This document shows positions 1-7,635 of a stretch of 57,080 nt of DNA, one piece after another. Within the stretch, counting starts at the first letter, position 1; every line of letters begins with the position of its first letter. Position numbers and translations under genes: made by a program. The notes beneath the pieces were generated by a model. That model was not told the origin of the DNA, searched no databases, and saw only the letters and a program-made list of their open reading frames with translations. The stretch is from JBCBTD01 sp039818825. Lineage in GTDB: Bacteria; Pseudomonadota; Alphaproteobacteria; Geminicoccales; Geminicoccaceae. Location: contig JBCBTD010000023.1 of the NCBI GenBank assembly GCA_039818825.1, positions 1-57,080 of the forward strand, written 5' to 3'.

Positions 1-520
1 GCCATTCCACCACTTGTGGTAGAGCGCCGAGTTCGTGCCCACCACGAACACGTCCAAGCGGTTCGGACCCCAGGCGACGGCGCGCGGCTTGCCGCTGATG
101 GTGCCACCCATGGCTTCGTAGCCAGTGAGTGACGGCCCCCAGGCCGAACCGTTCCACCACTTGTGATAGAGCGCCGAGTTCGTGCCGATGACGAAGAGGT
201 CGAGCCGGTTGGGGCCCCACGATGCCACCTCCGGGTCGTCGGTGATGACACCGCCCATGTGCTCGTAGCCGGTGACCGACGGACCCCAGGCCGACCCGTT
301 CCACCACTTGTGATAAAGCGCTGAATTCGTGCCACGAACGAACACGTCGAGGCGGTTCGGACCCCAGGCTACCGCCTTTGGTTTGCCGACGATGGTCCCG
401 CCCATGTTCTGGTAGCCGGTGACCGACGGCCCCCAGGCCGAGCCGTTCCACCACTTGTGGTAGAGGGCGGAGTTGGTGCCGACGACGAAGGCGTCGAGCC
501 GATTTGACCCCCATGCGACG
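1..520 (-). repeat. 147-bp tandem repeat encoding propeller blades
   Basis: The sequence CCACCACTTG recurs at 7, 154, 301 and 448, an exact 147-bp period (49 codons), with high identity between units. It encodes successive blades of the lectin-like propeller of the S8 protease and continues beyond the left edge. The near identity at DNA level suggests recent unit duplication or gene conversion. Confidence 0.9.
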
Positions 521-2193
521 GCGGGTCCGGACGCCGTCGGCCGTGCTGCCGCCAACACGGCGGCTTCGGCATTCAAAAACGTGCCGACGGGTTTGCCCGA
601 GTCGGTCGTGACGGCGGTCCCGCTGGCGTTCAGGATGGTGCGGATTTCCGCGTGGCTCAGACTAGGGTTGGCCTCGAGCATCAGGGCGACGGTGCCGGCG
701 ACCTTGGGCGTCGCACCCGACGTCCCACCGAAGCCGTTGCGGAAGGCATCGTCGGCCGCACTGCTGCAGGTCAGATCGTGGCTGCCGTCGCCCGGTGCCG
801 CCACGGTGACCCTTGCGCTGTAGTTGCTGAACGACGCCCGCCGATTCTCGGTCGCGTGGTACTCGGTCGCGCCGACGAGGATCGAACCGGTGGCGGTGAT
901 CGGGTTGCCATCGTCGTCGAGGCCCGCATCCCGGTTGCCGTTGCCAGCGGCGACGCAGACCACGACGCCGTTGGCGATCGCCGTACGGATCGCGGCGTTG
1001 ACCGACGGCACCATCTCGTAGTTGCCGAACGAACCGGTCTGTACCTCCAGGATGATCACTTTGCGCCGCCCACCGCTGTCGGCGGTACGCACCCAGTCGA
1101 TGGCCCGCGCCCAAGGGTTTCCGGGCAAAGCGCTACCCGGACCGCTGTCGGCCTGCACCGGCCACAGCGAGGCGCCGTAGGCGACACCGGCCATGCCGAC
1201 ATCGTTGTCGGCGCCGCCGGCGAGGCCCATCACCGCCGTGCCGTGGGAGATGCTGCCGCCCGTGCCGACGTTGGTGCCACCGTCGTAGGCGTTGTACGCC
1301 CGGCTCATGTCGAGCCGGGTCGCCAGGTCTTGGTGCGAGGTACGGTAGCCCCAGTCGATGTCGGCGATGACGACGCCCTGGCCGGAGGCATGACGCCACG
1401 CGCGATCGACGCCGCACCGGTGGACGTACCATTGGTTCTCCAGGCCCGTCGTCGGGTCGATGACGACCTGGTCGCTGGTGCCCACGAGGGGCTCGTTGTG
1501 CGGCGAGTCCGGCGGGGCGGCCTTCGGCAGTGCCACGGCGCGGACGACGTCCGGCAGCTGATCGAGTTCTCTGGCCACCAGGCGGGTGTCGACGTCCGCC
1601 GGAAAATGCAGCGTCAGGAAGCTGCACAGGTTGGGGATGCTCGCGTCACGTGGCTTCGCGGCGGCTTGCACGTCGTCCGCTTGGCGCTCGGCAACGTCGA
1701 AGGTGGGCTCGGCACGCTGCAGCTGGTAGCTGGCGAGAATGGCGTTCAAGCGCTCGAGGCCCGCCCCTGCTCGGCTGGTGACGGGTGCCGCAGCAGCGCC
1801 AGGTGCAGCAACGACGCTCGGTCGAACGGTGTCGCAGAACTCGACCTCGACGATGCCGGGCTCGAAGACAGCCGGTGGCGTCTCGCCTGGAGGCACATCG
1901 TTGGGACAGAACCGCTCTGGGCCGGTGCCGGGGTCGGCGTCGACCTCCCCCATGGTCCCTTCGGGCATCACCACTCCATCGCCGGATCCCTCGCCCATCG
2001 TACCGACTGGCATGTCGCCAGCGCTCGCCACCGCGGCCGGCATGTCACCGCTCGCTGCTGGCGCGCTCATCGGGCTCGACGGCATCGCGTTGGCATCGCC
2101 ATCGCGGTCCATGCCGGCACTCGGCATGGTCGGTTGTGTGACGTGGATTTTCGGGGCGGGATCGGTCGGCTGCCCCTTGCTGGTCTTGGCCAT
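1..2193 (-). CDS. Subtilisin-like (S8) serine protease with C-terminal PLL/DUF346-type propeller repeats, 3' partial
   Basis: The frame starts at an ATG (2193) and stays open through the left edge, so at least 731 residues with the C-terminus missing. No signal peptide is visible; residues 1-130 are Pro/Met/Ala-rich. Residues about 185-235 look like an inhibitor-I9-type propeptide. The peptidase domain has the full S8 set: Asp280 (ADIDWG), His317 (SHGTAVMG), oxyanion Asn418 (AAGNGN) and Ser492 (GGTSGATP). From about residue 550 a 49-residue unit repeats, each with WGPNRLD-type and YHKWWNG motifs; this matches DUF346/PLL-like seven-bladed lectin propellers. It faces away from the next gene and has its own promoter candidate at 2388-2416. 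Inferred role: a protease tethered to glycans, possibly exported by a route that needs no Sec signal. Catalytic assignment is sure, substrate unknown. Confidence 0.9.
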   Translation of the reverse strand, partial: MAKTSKGQPTDPAPKIHVTQPTMPSAGMDRDGDANAMPSSPMSAPAASGDMPAAVASAGDMPVGTMGEGSGDGVVMPEGTMGEVDADPGTGPERFCPNDVPPGETPPAVFEPGIVEVEFCDTVRPSVVAAPGAAAAPVTSRAGAGLERLNAILASYQLQRAEPTFDVAERQADDVQAAAKPRDASIPNLCSFLTLHFPADVDTRLVARELDQLPDVVRAVALPKAAPPDSPHNEPLVGTSDQVVIDPTTGLENQWYVHRCGVDRAWRHASGQGVVIADIDWGYRTSHQDLATRLDMSRAYNAYDGGTNVGTGGSISHGTAVMGLAGGADNDVGMAGVAYGASLWPVQADSGPGSALPGNPWARAIDWVRTADSGGRRKVIILEVQTGSFGNYEMVPSVNAAIRTAIANGVVVCVAAGNGNRDAGLDDDGNPITATGSILVGATEYHATENRRASFSNYSARVTVAAPGDGSHDLTCSSAADDAFRNGFGGTSGATPKVAGTVALMLEANPSLSHAEIRTILNASGTAVTTDSGKPVGTFLNAEAAVLAAARPTASGPAVAWGSNRLDAFVVGTNSALYHKWWNGSAWGPSVTGYQNMGGTIVGKPKAVAWGPNRLDVFVRGTNSALYHKWWNGSAWGPSVTGYEHMGGVITDDPEVASWGPNRLDLFVIGTNSALYHKWWNGSAWGPSLTGYEAMGGTISGKPRAVAWGPNRLDVFVVGTNSALYHKWWNG

Positions 2194-2387
2194 GTGCCCT
2201 GTCCCTCTCGTCGCTAGGAGGCGGTGGCGGTCACCAGCGCCTCATTGCATGGCAACGTGGTCCGAACGGTCGACGACCTGCACTGCGCCGGCGCTCGAGA
2301 CGGTGCTCGAGGGCCACCGGCGGACAATGCTCCCCACCACCGATCCGTGGCCTTCACCCCTCACGGGACCATCCGAAACCTGGGCAA

Positions 2388-2416
2388 ATCATAAACTTTG
2401 TGTTGCTATTTCGCAA
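2388..2416 (-). promoter_or_regulatory. Sigma-70-type promoter for the S8 protease
   Basis: On the minus strand TTGCGA (2416-2411) is followed by a 17-bp spacer and TATGAT (2393-2388). This is the closest match to a housekeeping promoter in the window. The predicted transcript would start near 2380 and have a leader of about 185 nt. Confidence 0.6.
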
Positions 2417-2542
2417 TTCATTTTCTCGACCAGAGCGCATCATCTCGCTCGCAGCTCCTGCCGAACATGCGATTCTCGCCGAGAATCAACGGATCCGGCG
2501 CCAGAAACAGAGAGATCTGCCCGGGGCGCCGCATCACTAGCT

Positions 2543-2570
2543 TTGTATTATTACTTTTTCATCATATTTT
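2543..2570 (+). promoter_or_regulatory. Candidate promoter for the entericidin-like gene
   Basis: TTGTAT (2543-2548), 16-bp spacer, TATTTT (2565-2570), inside the second AT-rich patch and about 120 nt upstream of the start codon. The match is moderate; position and base composition are the main support. Confidence 0.35.
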
Positions 2571-2694
2571 TTGTCACGTTGGCGACCGCCACCAACGCGG
2601 CGCCACGGCCGTTCGGCTGCGGTCGCCGTTGCGCACGGACCGCTGCCGGATTAGGCGTGCAGAGAGGTTCAACCGATCGCGAGGTAAGCATCCG

Positions 2695-2874
2695 ATGAGC
2701 AATGACCACACCTCGATCCGAGGCGCCGGCCGGCGGCGTCGGGCAACCGGCTTGGCGCTGGCCTTCCTGGTGGCCGGGGTGCTCGCCGCCTGCAACACGA
2801 CACGCGGTGTCGGCGAAGACGTCGAGGCGGTCGGTCGCGGTATCTCCGATGCGGCGGAGGAAGCGCAGGAGTAG
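2695..2874 (+). CDS. Entericidin A/B-like small lipoprotein
   Basis: A 59-residue protein with basic N-terminus, a hydrophobic stretch (residues about 19-32) and a lipobox ending LAAC, so it should be lipidated at that Cys and anchored in the envelope. The mature part is only about 28 residues and carries the GVGEDVEAVG pattern typical of entericidin family proteins, which are small cell-envelope lipoproteins often induced in stationary phase or stress. The start is the ATG nearest the basic region; upstream in-frame starts would add an unlikely N-terminal extension. It stands alone, convergent with the uracil-DNA glycosylase gene, with 48 bp between the stops. The exact function cannot be told from the sequence. 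Confidence 0.8.
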   Translation: MSNDHTSIRGAGRRRRATGLALAFLVAGVLAACNTTRGVGEDVEAVGRGISDAAEEAQE

Positions 2875-2922
2875 GCCTGCCGGCAGCGGCCATAGGATCG
2901 CGGCGGCGACCGTCTCGAGGCG

Positions 2923-3531
2923 TCAAGGCCTGGTGACGGTCACCGGCACCGCGACTCCCATCGCGCGCAGCCGCACCCGCAAGCGCGGCAACAGTTCGGC
3001 CTCGAGCCAGGGATGGCGCTTGAACAGGTTCTGGTTGCGCGGGCTAGGGTGCGGCAACGGCACGAAGCGGTCTTTGGCCGGGTCGGCCGCGCGTACCACC
3101 GGCATCAGCGGCCCTTTGGAGCCGAGGTAACGGCTGACGGCGTAGCTACCGACGAGCAGCACGAGTTCGACGTTCGGCATCGACGCCAGCAAACGATCGT
3201 GCCAGAGCGGCGCGCATTCGGGACGGGGCGGCAGGTCACCGCCGCGGGCGTGCCGCCCGGGATAACAGAAACCCATCGGCACGATGGCGACGCGCGCGCC
3301 GTCGTAGAAGTGCTGCTCGTCGATCCCCAACCACGCCCGCAGTCGCACACCCGACGGATCGTTCCAGGGGATGCCGGTCGCGTGCACCCGCGTCCCCGGC
3401 GCCTGACCGATGACGAGCAGCCGGGCGGCCTGGTTGGCGCGTAGCACCGGTCGTGGGCCGAGCGGCAGATGCGCCTCGCAGTGTCGACAGTCCCGGATCT
3501 GCGCCAACAGCGAGTCCAGGTCAGCGCTCAC
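2923..3531 (-). CDS. Uracil-DNA glycosylase family protein
   Basis: A 202-residue protein starting at GTG 3531, which overlaps the stop of the aminotransferase gene by 4 bp (GTGA), so the two are translationally coupled. It has the UDG-fold signature motifs: GQAPG near residue 45 (water-activating loop region) and a C-terminal PHPSPRN motif (uracil-binding His loop). Four cysteines, CRHC near residue 12-15 and two more around FCYPG and PEC, are arranged as in Fe-S-containing family 4/5 glycosylases. Expected role: removes uracil or other damaged bases from DNA. The family subclass is uncertain, and the pairing with an aminotransferase looks incidental. Longer in-frame upstream frames exist only inside the neighbour's coding sequence. 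Confidence 0.85.
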   Translation of the reverse strand: MSADLDSLLAQIRDCRHCEAHLPLGPRPVLRANQAARLLVIGQAPGTRVHATGIPWNDPSGVRLRAWLGIDEQHFYDGARVAIVPMGFCYPGRHARGGDLPPRPECAPLWHDRLLASMPNVELVLLVGSYAVSRYLGSKGPLMPVVRAADPAKDRFVPLPHPSPRNQNLFKRHPWLEAELLPRLRVRLRAMGVAVPVTVTRP

Positions 3532-4697
3532 CGCTTGGCGAGCCAGCCGTCGATGCGGCCGATGGCCTCTTCGATCCGTGGCAAGGACGCAGCGTAGGAG
3601 AACCGCAGATAGCCCTCGCCGAGATGGCCGAACGAGGTGCCGGCGATGACCGCGACGCCGATCTCGCCGAGCAGGCGATCCTGCAGCGTCCGCACGTCGA
3701 AGCCCGACGCTTCCACGTTCGGGAACGCGTAGAACGCGCCACCCGGGCGGCGGCAACGAAACCCCGGAAGTTGGTTCAAGAGGTCCGTCACCCGCAATCG
3801 CCGCTCGTCGAACGCCCGCACCATGGCGCCCACCTCGTCCTGCGGCCCGTCCAGCGCGGCGATGGCCGCCCATTGAGTCGCAGCGTTGACGCAGGAATGG
3901 GTGTTGATGGCGAAACGGGTGGCAAGGGGTGCCAGCGCCGCCGGCCAGACACCCCAGCCGATCCGCCACCCGGTCATGGCGTAGGTCTTCGACCAGCCGT
4001 CCAAGAGGATCAAGCGATCGGCAATCTCAGGATAGGCCGTCAGGCTGGCGTGCGGCACCCCATCGTAGACCATGCGGGCGTAGATCTCGTCGGAGAGGAT
4101 GGCGACCTGAGGGTGCGCCACGAGCCCATCGACCAAGCGGTCGAGTTCGGCCTTGGGCACGACGCCACCGGTCGGGTTGGCCGGGCTGTTGACGATCAAG
4201 AGCCGGGTGCGCGGCGTGATTTGGTCGAGCACCTCGCCTGCATCGAACGAAAAGCCCTGGCTCTCCAACAGCCGGATCGGCACCGGCTCGGCGCCGGTGA
4301 ACTCGATCAGCGAACGGTAGATCGGAAAACCAGGGTCGGGATAGAGGATCTCGGCGCCGGGCTCGCCGAACATCTGGATCGCCGTCGCCATGGTCACCTT
4401 ACCGCCCGGGACGATCACCACCCGGTCGGGGTCGACCTCGACGCCGCGATGGCGGGCCATGTCACGGACCACCGCTTCGCGCAGGGGCAGGACGCCGTTG
4501 GCCGGCGTGTAGCCATGGTGGCCATCGCGCAGGGCTTGGCAAGCGGCCTCGACCACGTGGCCGGGCGTCGGGAAGTCGGGCTGGCCGATGCCGAGGTTGA
4601 TGACGTCGACGCCGGTCGCCTGCAGCGCCTGGGCGCGGGCGAGAACCTCGAACGCGCTCTCGGTCCCGAGCCGCTCGAGCGAGGATGCAAGTTGCAT
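3528..4697 (-). CDS. Class I/II pyridoxal-phosphate aminotransferase
   Basis: A 389-residue fold-type I aminotransferase. Key residues visible: the PLP-linking Lys237 in GWSKTYAMTG, Asn174 in SPANPTGG, and Asp203/Tyr206 in SDEIY, plus a substrate Arg in the C-terminal region. The N-terminal INLGIGQPDFPTP motif is typical of the aspartate/alanine/aromatic aminotransferase subgroup. Substrate cannot be fixed from sequence; aspartate or branched/aromatic amino acids are the usual choices. The start is ATG 4697, with GGAGG about 10 bases upstream; earlier starts would add an unrelated 33-residue extension. First gene of a two-gene unit with the glycosylase downstream, and divergent from the threonine dehydratase gene. 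Confidence 0.9.
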   Translation of the reverse strand: MQLASSLERLGTESAFEVLARAQALQATGVDVINLGIGQPDFPTPGHVVEAACQALRDGHHGYTPANGVLPLREAVVRDMARHRGVEVDPDRVVIVPGGKVTMATAIQMFGEPGAEILYPDPGFPIYRSLIEFTGAEPVPIRLLESQGFSFDAGEVLDQITPRTRLLIVNSPANPTGGVVPKAELDRLVDGLVAHPQVAILSDEIYARMVYDGVPHASLTAYPEIADRLILLDGWSKTYAMTGWRIGWGVWPAALAPLATRFAINTHSCVNAATQWAAIAALDGPQDEVGAMVRAFDERRLRVTDLLNQLPGFRCRRPGGAFYAFPNVEASGFDVRTLQDRLLGEIGVAVIAGTSFGHLGEGYLRFSYAASLPRIEEAIGRIDGWLAKR

Positions 4698-4834
4698 GGT
4701 TCCGGACCTCCGCCGCCAGGGAGGCTCCCCTAAGCCGAAGCCGCTAGCGGCGTCAACGTCGCCGAGAAGCTGGCGCCGGCGGGCGCCTCGCGGCAAGAAC
4801 GGCGTATCGGACCTCGCTCGGGAGCTTGCCGCCG

Positions 4835-5836
4835 ATGACGTCTGCTGCCTTAAGCCTCGCCGACATCACCGCTGCCGCCGCTCGGCTCCGCGGCCACGCG
4901 GTACGCACGCCCTTGCTCCGCCACGACCTCATCGACGAGCGCTGCGGCTGCCGCGTGCTGATCAAGGCCGAGCCCCTGCAGCGCACCGGCTCGTTCAAGT
5001 TCCGCGGTGCGTTCAACGCGGTGAGCCAAGCCGGCGACCGGCCGGTCGTCGCGTACAGCTCCGGCAACCATGCTCAGGGTGTCGCCGCGGCGGCCCAACT
5101 CCTAGGTGTCCGTTCGACCATCGTGATGCCGAGCGACGCGCCGGCCATCAAAATCGCGAACACCCGGCGGTACGGGGCCGACGTGCGGCTCTACGACCGC
5201 GCAAACTCAGACCGGGAGGCGATCGCTGCGGCGATCGCCGAGTCCGAGGACGCGGCGCTGATCAAGCCCTACGACGCTCCGGCGACGATCGCCGGGCAAG
5301 GCACGGTCGGCCTGGAGATGGCCGAGCAATGCGCCGAGCTCGGCGTCGTGCCGGATGCGGCGGTCGTCTGTTGCGGCGGCGGCGGGCTGATCGCCGGGAC
5401 CGCCTTGGCGCTCCGGGCGCACCATCCGACGATCCGGGTCCACGCGGCCGAGCCGGTCGGCTTCGACGACACCCGCCGCTCGCTCGCTGCCGGGCGACGC
5501 CTGGCGAACGAGCCGGGTGGCCGGTCGTCGTGCGATGCACTGCTCGCCACAGAACCGGGCGAGTTGACGTTCGCCATCAACCGCCACCTGCTTGCCGGCG
5601 GCTTCGCCGTCGACGACGACGACGTCGCCGACGCCATGCTGGCCGCGATGCAATGCCTGAAACTGGTGGTGGAGCCGGGCGGCGCAGTGGCACTCGCGAG
5701 CGGGCTTGCCGGCCAATGGTCGACGATGACGCGTTCTGGGGATGACGAGCTGGTCGTGCTGGTCGTGCTCTCGGGCGGCAACGTCGACGCACCATACTAT
5801 GCGGAGCTGCTTGCGGCGGCGCGGCGATCGACCTAA
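4835..5836 (+). CDS. Threonine/serine dehydratase (fold-type II PLP enzyme)
   Basis: A 333-residue enzyme with the PLP lysine in GSFKFRGA (Lys55), the phosphate-binding glycine loop CGGGGLIAG near residue 185 and the SSGNHAQG motif near residue 75. This is the threonine deaminase/serine racemase group, which removes water and ammonia from threonine or serine to give a 2-oxo acid. It has no C-terminal ACT regulatory domain, so it is the short, catabolic or racemase-like type rather than biosynthetic IlvA. The ATG at 4835 has GGAG ten bases upstream and is preferred over the in-frame TTG at 4826. Divergent from the aminotransferase, with 137 bp between starts. Confidence 0.88.
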   Translation: MTSAALSLADITAAAARLRGHAVRTPLLRHDLIDERCGCRVLIKAEPLQRTGSFKFRGAFNAVSQAGDRPVVAYSSGNHAQGVAAAAQLLGVRSTIVMPSDAPAIKIANTRRYGADVRLYDRANSDREAIAAAIAESEDAALIKPYDAPATIAGQGTVGLEMAEQCAELGVVPDAAVVCCGGGGLIAGTALALRAHHPTIRVHAAEPVGFDDTRRSLAAGRRLANEPGGRSSCDALLATEPGELTFAINRHLLAGGFAVDDDDVADAMLAAMQCLKLVVEPGGAVALASGLAGQWSTMTRSGDDELVVLVVLSGGNVDAPYYAELLAAARRST

Positions 5837-5919
5837 GACCTCAACCATTGCGCGCCTCGGCGACGGTCATGCTCGTCGCCACGCACCGTTCACGCGGGCG
5901 CGCCGCAGCGGAGACGACG

Positions 5920-6687
5920 TTGATCGCGCCAGCATTGCTTTTGCCGGAGGTCCTAGGGCTGGTCGAACGTGCCTGCACCGTGGTCATGAACCACTATGGC
6001 AGCGACGTCGCGGTCGCCCTCAAGGGCGACAAGTCGCCGGTCACCGCTGCCGACGAGGCCGCCGAAGCGGTGCTGCTCGCCGGGCTGCAGGCGCTGACGC
6101 CCGAGGTACCCGTCATCGCCGAGGAGCAGGTCGCCGCAGGCCAAGCTCCGGAAAGCGTCGGCACCCGCTTCTGGTTGGTCGATCCGCTGGACGGCACCAA
6201 GGAGTTCATCAGCCAGAACGGCGAGTTCACGGTCAACGTCGCGCTGGTCGACGCCGGCCAACCGATCCTGGGCGTGGTCGCCGCTCCGGCCATCGACACC
6301 TACTGGTGGGGCGCCCTCGGCCACGGTGCCGTGATGCGCACCGCCGGCACGACGCGATCCATCGAAGCTCGAGCGCTACCCGCGGGCGGCCCTGTGGCGA
6401 TGGTCAGCCGCAGCCACGGCAGCCCGGACGAAGAAGCATTTCTGGCCGAGCAAGGCACCGCCAGCCGCTCGCCAGCGGGCAGCTCCCTCAAGTTCTGCCG
6501 GATCGCCGAAGGTGTCGCCGATCTTTATCCGCGATTCGGCCGAACGATGGAATGGGACACGGCGGCGGCCCATGCCGTGTTGCAGGCCGCCGGCGGCAAG
6601 GTCACGACCCGGGACGGGACACCTCTTCGCTACGGCAAGCCAGACTTCGCAAACGACGGCGGCTTCGTCGCTCAGGGACGCGGCTAA
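5920..6687 (+). CDS. cysQ: 3'(2'),5'-bisphosphate nucleotidase CysQ
   Basis: An inositol-monophosphatase-fold phosphatase. The metal-binding motifs are clear: DKSPVTAADEAA near residue 30-40, the EE pair in IAEEQ, DPLDGTKEFI, and the late WDTAAAHAV motif. The spacing and the sequence GEFTVNVALV match CysQ, which hydrolyses 3'-phosphoadenosine 5'-phosphate left over from sulfate assimilation and keeps it from accumulating. I chose TTG 5920 because GGAG lies 6 bases upstream and the resulting 255 residues align with the E. coli protein from its start; an in-frame TTG at 5848 would add 24 residues with no family counterpart. Located 83 bases after the dehydratase gene. Confidence 0.92.
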   Translation: MIAPALLLPEVLGLVERACTVVMNHYGSDVAVALKGDKSPVTAADEAAEAVLLAGLQALTPEVPVIAEEQVAAGQAPESVGTRFWLVDPLDGTKEFISQNGEFTVNVALVDAGQPILGVVAAPAIDTYWWGALGHGAVMRTAGTTRSIEARALPAGGPVAMVSRSHGSPDEEAFLAEQGTASRSPAGSSLKFCRIAEGVADLYPRFGRTMEWDTAAAHAVLQAAGGKVTTRDGTPLRYGKPDFANDGGFVAQGRG

Positions 6688-6711
6688 AAAAAAGCGCGGC
6701 CGAAGCCGCGC
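6686..6711 (-). terminator. Intrinsic terminator pointing leftward into cysQ
   Basis: A perfect 7-bp GC stem (6694-6700 with 6705-6711, loop CGAA) is preceded on the plus strand by eight A residues at 6686-6693. Read on the minus strand it is stem, TTCG tetraloop, then U8, a textbook intrinsic terminator. On the plus strand there is no U-tract, so it does not look designed to end cysQ transcription. It overlaps the cysQ stop codon. Confidence 0.75.
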
Positions 6712-6840
6712 CGAGGACATTGGGAGAACCACGAAGCGACAGGCCACTGCGCTGCCCCTTCAGGTTGCATATTCGCATGAAACGAGGGATCGTCAGTGAC
6801 GTTGGTCACAAGCGCGGCCAGGGGCGGGAACGACAGGATC

Positions 6841-7551
6841 ATGCAAGCCGATCGCCAGGCAGCCGTCCGCGACACGCTCGCCGGGGTCGACCTGTTCCGC
6901 ACCAACCACCCGGGCGACATCGACGACCTCGTGGCCGTGGGCCAAGTGGTCAGCTACCCCCGCGGCGCGACGCTGTTCCAGAAGCTGGATGCCGGCGACC
7001 GTCTGATGGTCGTGCTCGAAGGGACGGTGCGGGTCTCGTCGGTCTCGATCGAGGGCCGCGAAGCCGTCATCACCTTCGTTCGGCCGGGCGAGTTGCTCGG
7101 CGAGATCGGCACGCTCGACGGTGAGCCGCGGACCGCGGATGCGTCGGCACTGACCGAGGTCGACGTGTTCGTCGTCCGGCGCACGGCGTTCATCGACTAC
7201 GTCCACGGGCACCCTGACTTCGCCTTGCGTCTGATCCAGTTCTTGTGCCAACGGCTGCGCCGCAGCACCGGCATGATCGAGGCATCGGTCCAGCTGTCGA
7301 TGGCATCACGGGTCGCGTTCGGCGTCCTCAGCCTGATGGAACATGCGGGCCGGCGCCAACCGCGCGGCTGGCGTCTGGATTTCAAGCTCACGCAACGCGA
7401 CCTCGGCGCCTTCGTCGGGCTGGCTCGCGAAAACGTCAACCGCCAGCTCCGGGTGCTGGAGCAAGAGCGTCTGTTGGTCCTCGACAAAGGCGAGGTGGTC
7501 GTTCCCGATCTGGAACGGCTGCGCGCACGGGCCGAAGGCGGCGACGACTGA
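6841..7551 (+). CDS. Crp/Fnr-family transcriptional regulator
   Basis: A 236-residue protein with an N-terminal cyclic-nucleotide-binding-type beta-roll (residues about 15-130, containing the RPGELLGEIG turn) and a C-terminal helix-turn-helix near residues 175-205 (TQRDLGAFVGLARENVNRQL). There are no N-terminal Cys residues spaced as in FNR, so it is not an oxygen-sensing Fe-S type. In the roll the PGE-x-LGE motif is kept but the Arg-Ser/Thr pair that contacts cAMP is not obvious, so the ligand is unknown. ATG 6841 has AGGA five bases upstream; an in-frame GTG at 6796 is less likely. It is flanked by cysQ and the homoserine acyltransferase gene, which hints at, but does not show, a link to sulfur metabolism. 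Confidence 0.85.
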   Translation: MQADRQAAVRDTLAGVDLFRTNHPGDIDDLVAVGQVVSYPRGATLFQKLDAGDRLMVVLEGTVRVSSVSIEGREAVITFVRPGELLGEIGTLDGEPRTADASALTEVDVFVVRRTAFIDYVHGHPDFALRLIQFLCQRLRRSTGMIEASVQLSMASRVAFGVLSLMEHAGRRQPRGWRLDFKLTQRDLGAFVGLARENVNRQLRVLEQERLLVLDKGEVVVPDLERLRARAEGGDD

Positions 7552-7564
7552 CGCGGTGCGTCGC

Positions 7565-7593
7565 TTGACAGGGCCGAACCCGAATCATACCTC
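7565..7593 (+). promoter_or_regulatory. Candidate promoter for the homoserine acyltransferase gene
   Basis: A perfect -35 hexamer TTGACA (7565-7570) is followed after 17 bp by TACCTC (or ATACCT after 16), a weak -10. It lies about 45 bases upstream of the start codon, just before the palindrome at 7601-7617. Confidence 0.45.
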
Positions 7594-7600
7594 CCGCGCG

Positions 7601-7617
7601 GGCCACGTCACGTGGCC
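7601..7617 (+). promoter_or_regulatory. Perfect 8-bp-arm palindrome in the metA-family leader
   Basis: GGCCACGT-C-ACGTGGCC is a perfect inverted repeat with one central base. It sits at or just after the expected transcription start of the acyltransferase gene, where a repressor operator would act. The core is E-box-like; I cannot name the regulator. Confidence 0.4.
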
Positions 7618-7635
7618 GCTTGGCGAAGGATCACG

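Larger units (their letters stand above)
2194..2694. other. 501-bp intergenic region with two outward promoters
   Basis: This is the only stretch over 300 bases without a gene. It separates the protease (-) from the small lipoprotein (+) and is distinctly AT-richer at 2385-2420 and 2540-2580 than anything nearby. Those two AT-rich patches hold the best sigma-70 promoter candidates, one in each direction. I see no convincing ORF or RNA gene in it. Confidence 0.6.

Noticed and set aside
7561..7635. SAM-II riboswitch upstream of metAA
   Set aside because: The leader is short and lacks the conserved SAM-II pseudoknot sequence; only a simple palindrome is seen.
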